The notes: a model not told the origin generated them from the letters alone. A DNA stretch of 64,000 nt from Campylobacteraceae bacterium (GCA_900753405.1 CAADYZ010000017.1:62001-126000); one strand, 5' to 3'. Counted from the stretch's first letter, positions 26,190-35,993 are shown. Numbers and translations: made by a program.

Positions 26190-28532
26190 TTGCGTGACAT
26201 CATACTTGTTTTAATCGCCTCTTTTTTGCTGTTTGTGCTTGCTGCGACCTGTGTCCCAAACGCCTCTTTTGTCGGCAGCATCGGCGGTATAGTCGGTTTT
26301 TGGAATTACAAAATCTTCGGCGTCTTAGCCTACATTTATCCGCTTTTGCTAGGCTTTGGGCTGTTTAAACTTCACAAAAATTTCGAAGTCAAGTCGCTCA
26401 AATTTGCGCTAAATGTCGCGGGCGTTGGGTTGATGATGGTCTCGTTTTTGATGATGTTTTCGATGTTTAGTCTTAGCAGCGGCGGACTTGTCGGGGCGTT
26501 TTTTGTCAAATTTCTTCGCCAAGTTGTCGGCAGCATTGGCACTGGCGTCATCACCCTCGCACTTTTTTTGGTGGCGTTTTTGCTGCTTTACGGCGAGTTT
26601 CCACGCGTCAAAAAACTCGGCATTTTACCGCAATTAAACGCCTTTTTTCTCAGCCTCGCAAACCAAATTCGACTAAAATTTGCTAAAAAACCAGCCCCAC
26701 TTGCGTTAAACGAGCATAAAAAGCTTGCAAAACCAGTCGTCAAACAAAAAACGCTTTTTGACGAAGAGCAGTTCGAGGCGCAACACGCACCGCAAAACGC
26801 TCCTTTTGAGTCGCCAAAACCAAGCTTTTCTAGGACGAAGTTAGAGGAGATTGACGCGCAAAACATCGCCATTTTAGACGACTTTGCAGACAAAAATGCA
26901 ACCGCGCCCGACCCGCTTGCAGCGACAAAACCAAATTTGCCAAGCAGGCAAATTACTAAAACCGAATTTGACGAGGCAGAGTTTGAAAACGCTGAGTTTG
27001 AAGAGGCGCAAACAGCAGAGGAAAATGTCGCAAAAACGGCGAAAAACAGCGTTGAAATCGTCCAAGAGATCAAAGAAAACACCGAACTTTTAAACCAAAT
27101 AGAACGCGGCAAAACGCAAGAGGTTAAAGACTTTGTCCTGCCGAGTTTGGACTTTTTAGCCACGCCGCCGTCAAACAAAAAGGCGGTGGATGAAAACGAG
27201 ATCGACTCGAAAATCGCCAACTTGCTAGAAAAATTACGCCGATTTAAGATTGACGGCGATGTTGTGCGAACTTACAGCGGACCGGTGGTTACGACCTTTG
27301 AGTTTAAGCCTGCGGCAAATGTCAAAGTCAGCCGTATTTTAACGCTGCAAGACGACCTTGCTATGGCGTTAAAAGCGCAGACAATCCGCCTTCAAGCACC
27401 CGTGCCGGGCAAGGATGTTGTCGGGATCGAAATTCCAAACGCGGCGATCGAAACCATCTTCTTGCGCGAGATTTTAGAGAGCGAAGTCTTCACCACCGCC
27501 AAAAGCTCGCTGACGATAGCACTTGGCAAGGACATTGTCGGAAACGCCTTTGTCACCGACCTCAAAAAACTCCCGCATCTACTCATCGCAGGCACAACGG
27601 GCAGCGGTAAAAGCGTTGGGATCAACTCGATGCTCCTAAGTCTTCTTTACCGCAACTCGCCAAAGACTTTGCGGCTGATTATGATCGATCCAAAAATGCT
27701 TGAATTCAGCGTCTATAACGACATTCCGCACCTCTTAACACCAGTCATCACCGAGCCAAAAAAGGCGATTGTCGTGCTGGCAAATCTAGTCGGCGAGATG
27801 GAGCGGCGTTACAAGTTGATGAGCAAAACCAAAACCAAAAACATCGAAACTTTCAACGAGAAAATGCGCACCACAGGCGGCGAGACGCTGCCGTTCATTG
27901 TGGTGATCATAGACGAGCTTGCGGATTTGATGATGACGAGTGGCAAGGAGGTGGAATTCCACATCGGACGCCTCGCTCAAATGGCGCGCGCAAGCGGAAT
28001 TCACCTCATCGTAGCGACCCAACGCCCGAGCGTGGATGTCGTCACGGGGCTGATCAAAGCCAACCTACCAAGCCGCATCAGCTACCGCGTAGGACAGAAA
28101 ATCGACAGCAAAGTCATCATCGACCAAATGGGCGCAGAAAGCCTACTTGGACGCGGGGATATGCTTTTCACGCCGCCGGGCAGCCCGGGCGTGGTGCGGC
28201 TTCACGCGCCGTTTGCAAGCGAAGAGGAGATCGAACGGATTGTCGAGTTTTTGAAAGACCAAGAGGAAGTTTGCTACGACGAAAGCTACCTTTACGGCAG
28301 CGAAAGCGGACTTGAGGGCGGCGAATTTGACGGAGAGATCGGCGAGGTGGATGAGCTTTTTGAAGAAGCAAAACGCATCGTTTTAGAAGAGGAAAAAACT
28401 TCGATCAGCTACCTTCAACGCAGGCTTAAAATCGGCTACAACCGCTCCGCGACAATCATCGAACAGCTCGCAAACGCGGGCATTTTAAGCGAAGTCAATG
28501 CCAAAGGACAACGCGAAATTTTACGCAAATAA
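26190..28532 (+). CDS. ftsK: DNA translocase FtsK
   Basis: A 780-residue septal DNA pump that separates chromosomes at division. About four membrane helices occupy residues 1-140. A charged, low-complexity linker follows (about 160-330) that contains translated copies of the dispersed repeat (TKPNLPSRQITKTEFDEAEF). Next come the RecA-like motor with Walker A AGTTGSGKSVGIN (near 467) and Walker B VVIIDELADLMM (near 573), and a C-terminal winged-helix gamma domain. The start is TTG, with AAAGGA 5 bases upstream. It is the only plus-strand gene in the first 44 kb. Confidence 0.95.
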   Translation: MRDIILVLIASFLLFVLAATCVPNASFVGSIGGIVGFWNYKIFGVLAYIYPLLLGFGLFKLHKNFEVKSLKFALNVAGVGLMMVSFLMMFSMFSLSSGGLVGAFFVKFLRQVVGSIGTGVITLALFLVAFLLLYGEFPRVKKLGILPQLNAFFLSLANQIRLKFAKKPAPLALNEHKKLAKPVVKQKTLFDEEQFEAQHAPQNAPFESPKPSFSRTKLEEIDAQNIAILDDFADKNATAPDPLAATKPNLPSRQITKTEFDEAEFENAEFEEAQTAEENVAKTAKNSVEIVQEIKENTELLNQIERGKTQEVKDFVLPSLDFLATPPSNKKAVDENEIDSKIANLLEKLRRFKIDGDVVRTYSGPVVTTFEFKPAANVKVSRILTLQDDLAMALKAQTIRLQAPVPGKDVVGIEIPNAAIETIFLREILESEVFTTAKSSLTIALGKDIVGNAFVTDLKKLPHLLIAGTTGSGKSVGINSMLLSLLYRNSPKTLRLIMIDPKMLEFSVYNDIPHLLTPVITEPKKAIVVLANLVGEMERRYKLMSKTKTKNIETFNEKMRTTGGETLPFIVVIIDELADLMMTSGKEVEFHIGRLAQMARASGIHLIVATQRPSVDVVTGLIKANLPSRISYRVGQKIDSKVIIDQMGAESLLGRGDMLFTPPGSPGVVRLHAPFASEEEIERIVEFLKDQEEVCYDESYLYGSESGLEGGEFDGEIGEVDELFEEAKRIVLEEEKTSISYLQRRLKIGYNRSATIIEQLANAGILSEVNAKGQREILRK

Positions 28533-28883
28533 CCTAGTTTCACTCTCGGTTTTGGCAGATTTTGCGCGGTTTTGCGTTGTTATTTTGGCGGTGGTTTGGC
28601 GGCAGTTTGACTCGCTTTTTGCATTATCATTTTAGTGGCGGCGCGGCTGGGCGTTAAGTTGCGTGACGGCTAAGGCTTGCCAAACTGCGCGGCAAAACCC
28701 GCTAACTTTTGCGCCTCAAATTTGCCCCAGCTTTTACTCAAAAGATTTTTCAAAAGATTTTACTCAAACCCGCTCAAAACTCGCCGCCACTGCAAATTTG
28801 TCAAAACCAAATTTGATTTATGCAAGTTTATTTGGCGGTTGCTTTTTTTGAGGTTAAAAGTTTTGGATTAAAAAGTTGAAAAG
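28533..28883. other. Intergenic region between ftsK and tRNA-Asn
   Basis: No convincing gene. It holds a G/T-rich first third, a short direct repeat of CAAAAGATTTT (around 28738-28765), and one dispersed repeat (GTCAAAACCAAATTTGAT, about 28800). Two overlapping 60-codon frames lack ribosome sites. Confidence 0.6.
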
Positions 28884-28958
28884 TGGCTCCGGATGTTGGA
28901 TTCGAACCAACGACCAATCGGTTAACAGCCGACTACTCTACCGCTGAGCTAATCCGGA
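28884..28958 (-). tRNA. tRNA-Asn (anticodon GTT)
   Basis: A 75-base cloverleaf on the minus strand: acceptor arm TCCGGAT / ATCCGGA, D arm with AGCTCAGCGGTAGAG, anticodon loop CTGTTAA (GTT, Asn), T arm GGTTCGAATCC and an encoded CCA end. Confidence 0.96.
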
Positions 28959-29071
28959 ACATTTAAAAAAGAAAGCGTATTATAGCCATAAAAATTTATT
29001 TTGTCAAGGGTTTTTGCGAAATTTAAAAAAATTTTCTACAAAACCCCGACAAACACGCGCAAAAACCGCGC

Positions 29072-31132
29072 TTAACGACTCTGAATCAACGCGTTAAATT
29101 CGCGCTCATCAATACAACGCACGCCTAAATTTTGAGCCTTGTCAAATTTGCTTCCTGTATTTTCTCCGTAAAGCACAAAGCTTGTTTTGTTAGAAACGCT
29201 CCCGCTTACCTTGCCGCCTAAACTCTCAATAAGCGCGCTAAATTCATCTCTTGGGCGTGAGAGCGTGCCTGTGATGACAAAACTTTTGCCCGCAAGAATT
29301 TGGCTCACACCTTGCAAATTTAAGCCCTGCGAAGTCAAATTTGAATTTTGCAAATCATCAAATTCTAAAAGCTCATAAAATTTCAAAATCCGCTCGTAAT
29401 TTACGCGCAAAAACTCACTCACACTGCGCGCCATCACCTCGCCAAAGTCTTCAAGCGTGCTAAAATCGTCCTCGCTTTTGTCTATCCACGCCTTGCCAAA
29501 GTTGCGAGCGATTTTTTTAGCCGCCACTTCGCCAATATGCTCAATCCCCAAAGCATTGATAAAGCGGTAAAGCTGGGTTTTGCGGGCGTTTTTTATGGCG
29601 TTGAGTAAGTTGTTGATTTTTTTGTCCTTAAAGCCCTCCAAGCCCTCAAAATCAGCACTTGTTAAGAAAAAAATGTCCTCTATGCTCTTTATCTTGCCCT
29701 CTTTAAACAAAAATTCAACTATGCTTGCTCCTAGTCCGTCTATGTTTAGGCACTTTTTGGAGACAAAATAAATGAGCGCGCCCACTACACGCGCCTCGCA
29801 GCTTAAATTTTGACATTTTATCAAAATGCCCTCGTCCAAAAGCTCGCCGCCGCACTCAGGGCAGTGCGTGGGGCGTGCTATGTCGCGCTCATTACCTGTG
29901 CGCCGCTCTGTGAAAACCCTTGTGATTTTAGGAATCACATCGCCGCTTCGTATAATGCTTACTTTGTCGCCGATTTTCGCATCAAGTCTAGCGATTTCAT
30001 CAAAGTTGTGCAAGGTCGCAGAACGCACCGTAACGCCCTCGATAACCACCGCTTCAAGCACCGCCACAGGCGTGATAACCCCGCTTCGCCCCACTTGCAA
30101 ATTCACGCCCAAAAGCGTTGTCGTTTTTTCAAGGGCTGGAAATTTAAAAGCCGCCATAAAGCGCGGAAATTTCACGGTGTAGCCAAGCTGGGCGCATTTT
30201 TCAAGGTTGTTAAGCCGCACAACCATTCCGTCCATCATCATCGCTTTGCTCTCTCTTTGGCTCAAAAGCCCTTTATAAGCGGCGATAACCTCATCTAAAC
30301 TTTTACAAACCCTTACAAAATCATCTTTTAAAAAGCCAAGACTGCGCACAAAGTCCATAACTTCGCTGTGTTTTTTGAATTTTAGCGAATTTTCGCCCAC
30401 GCCCCAAGGGTAAAATTTCAAATTTCGCTCTTTGGTGATACTCGTATCAAGCTGGCGCAAACTGCCACTTGCGGCGTTTCGTGGGTTAGCAAAAAGGCTT
30501 TGTCCGCTTGCGGCTCGCTTTTGGTTAAGCTCGTCAAAATCAGCCTTTAAGATGACGATTTCGCCGCGAATTTCTATGCGTTCTTTGTAGTTTATGCGTT
30601 GTGGAATGCTTGAAATGACGCGCACATTTTGCGTTATGTCCTCGCCAACTTCGCCGTCTCCTCTTGTTGCACCACTTACTAGCTCGCCATTTTCGTAGGT
30701 GAGATTTAGGCTCGCTCCGTCAAATTTAGGCTCGACAAAAAAGCTGTCGTCATTTAAATTTAAGGCTGAATTTTGGCTTTCTAACTCGCTAAAAAGGCTG
30801 TTTGGGGTGGAGTTTTGGCTTGAAGTTTTTTCGCATCTTTTTGCCCAAGCGATGAGTTCAGCCTCGCTAAAAATGTCCTCCATAGACCACATTTTCGCGC
30901 TGTGTTTGAGCTTGCTAAACTCACTTTGAATGTTTGGGGCGACCTTTTGCGTGGGTGAATTTGCGCTCACAAGGCTAGGGTTTGCGCTTTCAAACTCGCG
31001 CAAACGGCGAATGAGCGCGTCATACTCTTCATCGCTTGCTAGCGGCTCGTCCTTTTCGTAGTAAGCCCTCATCCACTCATTCGCCAAAGCCACGCTTCGC
31101 AAATACTCTTTTTCACTTAGTTTTTCGCTCAT
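29072..31132 (-). CDS. ligA: NAD-dependent DNA ligase
   Basis: A 686-residue ligase that seals nicks using NAD. Adenylation lysine is in EPKFDGASLNL, with the GATRGDGEVGEDIT motif. Then come the OB fold, a Cys4 zinc finger (CPECGGELLDEG...CQNLSCEARV), HhH repeats and a C-terminal BRCT domain. A Ser/Asn-rich insertion of about 25 residues (around residues 100-125) just before the active-site block makes it longer than usual. Possible AAAAGGCGAGG ribosome site. It ends 114 bases before tRNA-Asn. Confidence 0.95.
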   Translation of the reverse strand: MSEKLSEKEYLRSVALANEWMRAYYEKDEPLASDEEYDALIRRLREFESANPSLVSANSPTQKVAPNIQSEFSKLKHSAKMWSMEDIFSEAELIAWAKRCEKTSSQNSTPNSLFSELESQNSALNLNDDSFFVEPKFDGASLNLTYENGELVSGATRGDGEVGEDITQNVRVISSIPQRINYKERIEIRGEIVILKADFDELNQKRAASGQSLFANPRNAASGSLRQLDTSITKERNLKFYPWGVGENSLKFKKHSEVMDFVRSLGFLKDDFVRVCKSLDEVIAAYKGLLSQRESKAMMMDGMVVRLNNLEKCAQLGYTVKFPRFMAAFKFPALEKTTTLLGVNLQVGRSGVITPVAVLEAVVIEGVTVRSATLHNFDEIARLDAKIGDKVSIIRSGDVIPKITRVFTERRTGNERDIARPTHCPECGGELLDEGILIKCQNLSCEARVVGALIYFVSKKCLNIDGLGASIVEFLFKEGKIKSIEDIFFLTSADFEGLEGFKDKKINNLLNAIKNARKTQLYRFINALGIEHIGEVAAKKIARNFGKAWIDKSEDDFSTLEDFGEVMARSVSEFLRVNYERILKFYELLEFDDLQNSNLTSQGLNLQGVSQILAGKSFVITGTLSRPRDEFSALIESLGGKVSGSVSNKTSFVLYGENTGSKFDKAQNLGVRCIDEREFNALIQSR

Positions 31133-31204
31133 TAACCTCGCCTTTTGTTGGTAAAAAAGCGCATTATACCAAGCTAGACTTTTTTAAAAATGAAAAAAAC
31201 GCAA

Positions 31205-31276
31205 ACCAAATTCGGTTTTGACATTTGCAGAGTGGCAAATTCGGTTTCAGTCAGCTTGCTAAAACCGAATTTGATT
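31205..31276. repeat. Left flanking direct repeat of the restriction island
   Basis: A 72 bp stretch that recurs in the same orientation at 38440-38510 with only a few differences. It contains two dispersed-repeat cores around the constant centre ACATTTGCAGAGTGGCAAAT. The two copies bracket the hsd genes exactly. Confidence 0.8.
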
Positions 31277-31313
31277 GAACGCCAAACGCCGCTAACTCGC
31301 AACCGATAAACAC

Positions 31314-34300
31314 TTACTCTATTTCACTTCCCGAAATGTCTCTATACTTCTCATAAAAGCCCTTTAAAAGTGAAAATACCCTTTCATTTTGCTGTGTATT
31401 TTTAGCGGCAAAAAGCGAACTTTTTGGCAAAATTTCCCTAAAATCCACGCCCAAATCGCTTATCTCACCATTTTTAGAAGATTTTTCTATAAATTTCATC
31501 GTTTTTGGCGCGTTAAGCCCTTCATCTGCGATGATTTTTTCTAACTCTTGCTTTTTCTTTATCTTCACAAAAGCCCTAAATTCGCGCTCAATAAAGCTAA
31601 ATTCATCCTCGCTTTTATTATCTGCTAAGTCTATAAAATGCCTTGAAAATTCTTTGATTAAATCCCCTTTATCTCTTAACTTCAAGCTAGAATCTACCCA
31701 ACTAGCTATATCTTGTAAGATTTTTTCTCTTTTATCCTTATCGCTTTCTTTTTTGGCACTTTGTAAAAGCTCATAAATAAAGTCTATATTTATATCAACT
31801 TGCCTTATAAGCTCGATTTCAAAAACCAAATCCTCAATTTCTGCTTGTAACTGCGGGTCTTTTTGCCCCATTAGCTCATCTTTTATTTGCAAATACGCGC
31901 TTTGTAAATTCTGCTTTGTGCGCTCATCTAGCAGCACTTTATCCTCGCTAAACTCATCAAACACGCTCAAAATGTTTTCAATCCTTAAAAGCTCATTATA
32001 AGCCTTAATAAAAGCCTTTTTCTCTTGCAAAGTTTCTAAATTTTGAGGCTCTAAAAAATCGCGCTTTAAATCTTGCACGATTTGCGTGTAACCCTTATGA
32101 AACTCCCTTATGCTCTGTCCGTTTTGGTTTGTGCTTTCTTCAAAATACCCTTCAAAATAATCCTTAAAACTACGCATTAGCACGACTTTGCTATCATCAC
32201 CCTTTTGGCTAAAAAGCGCAATGCTTTCATTTGTAGCCTTTTCTAAATCCCTAAAACACACGACATTTCCAAAACGCTTTGTAGAATCTAAAATGCGATT
32301 TGTCCTAGAAAACGCTTGTAAAAGCCTGTGATAACGCAAATTTTTATCCACCCAAAGAGTGTTAAGAGTTTTTGCGTCAAAGCCCGTTAAAAACATATCC
32401 ACCACGATTAGCATATCAAGCTCTTTATTTTTCATCTTGCTTGATAAATCCACATAATACTGCCCAAAACTCTCCGCACTTGTGTCAAAATTTGTCCCAA
32501 AAATGTCGTTATAATCTCTTATCGCACCCTCTAAAAAGTCCCGCGAACTCTTTGGCAAGCCCTCGCAATCATCTATATTTTCATCTAAATCCTCATTTGT
32601 CCCATAGCTAAAAATAATTGCGATTTTAAGCCTGTCTTTTTCATTCAAATTTGAATTTTGCGCTTTAAACTCATCATAAAAAAGCTTGGCTGATTCTATA
32701 CTAGCACTTGCAAAAATAGAGTTAAAGCCCTTTATGCGTTTATTTTCTGGCGTTTTGTATGTGCCGCTTCTATAAGTCTTTTTATCAAAATTTGCCAAAA
32801 CATAAGAAACAATTTCTTTAATCCTTTCAGGGTGATTTAGCACTTCTTTATCTAGTTTTTCGCTCATTTCATCATCAAGCTCAAAAAGGCTTTCGGCTTC
32901 TTTAAATTTTGGTTTTAAGTTATTGTAATCCACCTTAAAAGGCAAAACATTTTTATCTTTTATCGCATTAGCTATGGTATAGCTATGCAAAAGCTCATCA
33001 AAAATCAACTTTGTCGTTTGAGCTGTTTTTATCATCTGCCCATTTTTTTGCTTTACAAAGCTATCTCCCATTTTATTTGCCTCTAAAATAGGCGTTCCCG
33101 TAAAGCCAAAAAGCAGGTATTTTTTAAAAGCCTTTTTAATTTGCGCATTCATCTGCCCAAATTGCGAGCGATGGCATTCATCAAAGATTATCACGCAAGG
33201 CTTATCAAACAAAAAATGCTCTTTATGGTTTTTGACAAACACGCTTAGCTTTTGGATAGTCGTAACGATGATTTTTTGATTGTCATCTTTTAGCCGTTTT
33301 TCAAGCATTTTTGTGCTTTTGTTAAACTCCACGCAACCTTTTTCAAATTTGTTGTATTCGCTTACTGTTTGATTATCCAAATCCTTTCTATCCACCACAA
33401 ACATTACTTTTTTAATAGCCTCTATCTCGCAAGCAAGTTGCGCGCTTTTAAAACTAGTAAGCGTTTTTCCGCTGCCTGTGGAGTGCCAAATATAGCCATT
33501 TGCCTTGTCATTGCCATAAATGCCATAATTAAGCACCATTTGAATCTTGCGGATTATGGCTTCTGTCGCGGCGATTTGATAAGGGCGCATTACAAGCAAA
33601 TTACGCGAAGAGTCAAAAACGCAGTATTTAAAAAGCACATTTAAAAGCGCGTGTTTAGCCAAAAATGTGCTGGTAAAATCCACCAAATCAAAAATTTGCC
33701 TATTTTCAAAATCCGCCCAAAAGCTCGTAAATTCAAAGCTGTCATTGCCCTTTATGCCCTTTTGTTTTAGGTATTTATCTCTTGTGGTGTTTGAGTAGTA
33801 TTTTGTGTAAGTGCCATTTGAGATGATGAAAATTTGCACGAAGTTAAAAAGCCCACTACCTGCAAAAAAGCTCTCCCTGCCATAACGCTGTATTTGATAA
33901 AAAGCATTTTTTAGCTCCACGCCACGCCTTTTTAACTCACAATGCACCAAAGGCAAACCATTTACCAAAATGCTTACATCATAGCGGTTTTTTCGCATTT
34001 TTAATCCACTCTCTCTTGCGGAGTGGGCATTTTCGTCATTGCGAGAATTTGCGTCAGCAAATTCGTGGCAATCTATACTTACACTATATTGATTCACCAC
34101 TTGTAAAACATTTCTTTGTAAATTTTGCTTATCAACTAGCATTATATTTTTGCTTACACCATTATCAAATTCAAAAGAATGTAAGTGATTTTCTTGGATT
34201 AAAGCCGTTTTTTCTACTATGCCGTCATTTTCCTTGCCAAGCACTTGCGTAAAAAACCTTTGCCATTCATTTTGATTAAACTTACATTCATTAAGTCTTT

Positions 34301-34514
34301 CAATTTGCTTTTTTAGATTTAAAATCAACCCCTTTTCATCTTTAATCCCACTTGCATATTCATAGCCTTGTGCTATGAGCTGTTTTATAAAATGCGCTTC
34401 TAAACTCGCCTCACTTTCATAAAAACGCTCATCTTTAACACTTGGGATAAATTTAGCGACAATAGTGCTTGTTTCATTTAGCGAAACAGCGTGAAATTCG
34501 CTTTTTTCTTTCAT
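31314..34514 (-). CDS. hsdR: Type I restriction enzyme R subunit
   Basis: A 1066-residue motor/nuclease subunit. The nuclease motif is in DVSILVNGLPLVHCELKRRG (about 178-197, PD-(D/E)xK type), P-loop HSTGSGKTLTS near 340 and DECH box IIFDECHRSQFG near 442; helicase motifs follow. Residues about 147-161 (IDCHEFADANSRNDE) are encoded by a REP palindrome inserted in frame just before the nuclease core. AAGGAAAGACAAA precedes ATG. Base composition looks poorer in GC than the core genes, as expected for a transferred island. Cutting depends on HsdM and HsdS, and hsdM is frameshifted here. Confidence 0.93.
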   Translation of the reverse strand: MKEKSEFHAVSLNETSTIVAKFIPSVKDERFYESEASLEAHFIKQLIAQGYEYASGIKDEKGLILNLKKQIERLNECKFNQNEWQRFFTQVLGKENDGIVEKTALIQENHLHSFEFDNGVSKNIMLVDKQNLQRNVLQVVNQYSVSIDCHEFADANSRNDENAHSARESGLKMRKNRYDVSILVNGLPLVHCELKRRGVELKNAFYQIQRYGRESFFAGSGLFNFVQIFIISNGTYTKYYSNTTRDKYLKQKGIKGNDSFEFTSFWADFENRQIFDLVDFTSTFLAKHALLNVLFKYCVFDSSRNLLVMRPYQIAATEAIIRKIQMVLNYGIYGNDKANGYIWHSTGSGKTLTSFKSAQLACEIEAIKKVMFVVDRKDLDNQTVSEYNKFEKGCVEFNKSTKMLEKRLKDDNQKIIVTTIQKLSVFVKNHKEHFLFDKPCVIIFDECHRSQFGQMNAQIKKAFKKYLLFGFTGTPILEANKMGDSFVKQKNGQMIKTAQTTKLIFDELLHSYTIANAIKDKNVLPFKVDYNNLKPKFKEAESLFELDDEMSEKLDKEVLNHPERIKEIVSYVLANFDKKTYRSGTYKTPENKRIKGFNSIFASASIESAKLFYDEFKAQNSNLNEKDRLKIAIIFSYGTNEDLDENIDDCEGLPKSSRDFLEGAIRDYNDIFGTNFDTSAESFGQYYVDLSSKMKNKELDMLIVVDMFLTGFDAKTLNTLWVDKNLRYHRLLQAFSRTNRILDSTKRFGNVVCFRDLEKATNESIALFSQKGDDSKVVLMRSFKDYFEGYFEESTNQNGQSIREFHKGYTQIVQDLKRDFLEPQNLETLQEKKAFIKAYNELLRIENILSVFDEFSEDKVLLDERTKQNLQSAYLQIKDELMGQKDPQLQAEIEDLVFEIELIRQVDINIDFIYELLQSAKKESDKDKREKILQDIASWVDSSLKLRDKGDLIKEFSRHFIDLADNKSEDEFSFIEREFRAFVKIKKKQELEKIIADEGLNAPKTMKFIEKSSKNGEISDLGVDFREILPKSSLFAAKNTQQNERVFSLLKGFYEKYRDISGSEIE
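34035..34073. repeat. REP palindrome inside hsdR
   Basis: GTCATTGCGAG ... GTGGCAATC ends with arms GAATTTGC/GCAAATTC. Same family as the elements at 35292-35373, 35994-36089 and 36400-36487. The reading frame of hsdR stays open through it. Confidence 0.85.
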
Positions 34515-34562
34515 TTTGTCTTTCCTTTTTTGTATAATATTTTAGTCATTGTGAGAATTACC

Positions 34563-34675
34563 CCACCCTAAATCCCTCCCGCAAGGGGAGGGACTTGTCT
34601 TTGATTCCCCCATCCCTTGCGGAGAGATTCACACTTTGTTCCCCCTCCCTTGCGGAGGGGGTTAGGGGGTGGGTA
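34563..34675. repeat. Paired G/C-rich palindrome between hsdS and hsdR
   Basis: Two inverted units, one starting CCCCACCCTAAATCCCTCCC and one ending GGGGGTTAGGGGGTGGG, each with an internal CTCCCGCAAGGGGAG or CTCCCTTGCGGAG hairpin. This is a second REP class, distinct from the GTCATTGCGAG family. It fills nearly all of the hsdS-hsdR spacer. Confidence 0.8.
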
Positions 34676-34679
34676 AATC

Positions 34680-35975
34680 TCACGCCTTTTCTTTAAAACT
34701 CAAAAGTTTTTCTCTGTAATGCTCATATTGCTTTTTTCGCAGAGCCATTTCAGCGGGCAAACCTTGTGAAATGTCATTTACAAGCGCATCAAATTTATCC
34801 AAAATCTCCACCACTTCATTTTGCACTTTTAACGGCGGAATGGGGATTTGAAAATTTTTTAAACTATCAATATGCACTCTCATAACCTTTGTGCCTGTTA
34901 TACATTTACTTTTTTGTTTATGAAACTGCTCACTTTGAAAGAAATAGCCCACAAATTTAGGATTTTGCGAATGTGAAAAGGCAAAACTATCTCCGCTTAT
35001 GCAAATTTCATCATCGCCCAAATAAACAACTGCCTTACAAACATCTTCTTTGTTTTCGCTTACCCCAGCGATGATTAAATTTCCACTTTGTGCTTTTTTC
35101 AACTTTTTTGCCACTGCTTCGCTTACGAAACTTTTGGTTTGGTGTGTGAAAGTGCCATAATAAGTATAAATTTGTCCATAATGAATGCACGGCACACCAA
35201 ATTCTACAAAATCTTTCTTTTGTAAGCCATTGCCACGCACAAACTCGCCAACCTCGCCTAAACTCATCATTTTAACCAACGGCGTAGGTTCGTCATTGCG
35301 AGACTTACGAAGTAAGTCGTGGCAATCTATGTTTTTTTGGATTGCCGCGCTCGCAACGCTTGCTCGCAATGACGCACAAAGGCGCGCCCTGCGTTCAAGC
35401 TCATCAAAGCTTAAAAGCCTTTCGCGGTAGTGTTCGTATTGTTTTTGGCGCGCTTGTAATTCTGCTTGTAATTCTGCTTGTAATTCTGTAAAGGCGTCCA
35501 AAATCAAAACAATTTCTTTTTGAATTTCTAACGGCGGAATGGGGATTTTGTAATTATCAAAAATCTTATTATCAAATTTTGGATAAGTTGAAGTATCCAC
35601 ATAAAACATTGTTGCTTTTTCTGCAATTAAATAATATAAAAATCTGCCCAAAAGAATATCCTGCTTTGCTTGGATAATTATATTATTTGAGCTTACAAAT
35701 TTGCCATTATGGTATTTTAAATTAGGATTTCTTGCTCGTCCCAAAGTCATAACTTCGCCGTTGCAAATATATTTTCCGCAAGTTTTTTCATCGCTCCACC
35801 AATCATAATTTTGAGAACTTGGCAATAATTTGATATTGCCAAATTTCAAATTTAAAGCCTCCAATTCACTCGCACCAATTTGTTTGAAAGCATTTTTAAT
35901 CGTAACCTCCCCCAACGCTTTAAATTCCACGCCATCGGGGCAGAATTTTTGTAAAAGTTTTTCAATGCGATTCAT
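34680..35975 (-). CDS. hsdS: Type I restriction specificity subunit
   Basis: A 431-residue S subunit with two target-recognition domains (about 10-155 and 235-390). Each is followed by a conserved helix ending in KQYEHYRERLLSF or KQYEHYREKLLSF. The central spacer contains LQAELQAELQAR, made by three 12-base units (35452-35487). In the EcoR124 family the number of such TAEL-type repeats sets the gap between half-sites. Right after it, residues about 200-228 come from an 82 bp REP pair inserted in frame (IDCHDLLRKSRNDE). AAAGGATAAATAA precedes ATG. Confidence 0.93.
   Translation of the reverse strand: MNRIEKLLQKFCPDGVEFKALGEVTIKNAFKQIGASELEALNLKFGNIKLLPSSQNYDWWSDEKTCGKYICNGEVMTLGRARNPNLKYHNGKFVSSNNIIIQAKQDILLGRFLYYLIAEKATMFYVDTSTYPKFDNKIFDNYKIPIPPLEIQKEIVLILDAFTELQAELQAELQARQKQYEHYRERLLSFDELERRARLCASLRASVASAAIQKNIDCHDLLRKSRNDEPTPLVKMMSLGEVGEFVRGNGLQKKDFVEFGVPCIHYGQIYTYYGTFTHQTKSFVSEAVAKKLKKAQSGNLIIAGVSENKEDVCKAVVYLGDDEICISGDSFAFSHSQNPKFVGYFFQSEQFHKQKSKCITGTKVMRVHIDSLKNFQIPIPPLKVQNEVVEILDKFDALVNDISQGLPAEMALRKKQYEHYREKLLSFKEKA
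35292..35373. repeat. REP pair inserted in frame in hsdS
   Basis: One unit from GTCATTGCGAG to GTGGCAATC (35292-35327) and an inverted unit from GGATTGCCGCG to TCGCAATGAC (35339-35373), separated by TATGTTTTTTT-like spacer. hsdS reads through it without a stop. Confidence 0.88.
35452..35487. repeat. Three 12 bp tandem repeats in hsdS
   Basis: GCTTGTAATTCT three times in a row, encoding the LQAE-type tetrapeptide in the spacer between the two recognition domains. Confidence 0.9.
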
Positions 35976-35993
35976 TTATTTATCCTTTCTTTT

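Noticed and set aside
26588..27220. Minus frame of 210 codons opposite ftsK
   Set aside because: Ser/Phe-rich shadow of the ftsK linker, no ribosome site.
34563..34675. tRNA or rRNA fragment in the hsdS-hsdR spacer
   Set aside because: The G/C-rich arms are two REP-like palindromes; no cloverleaf or rRNA signature.
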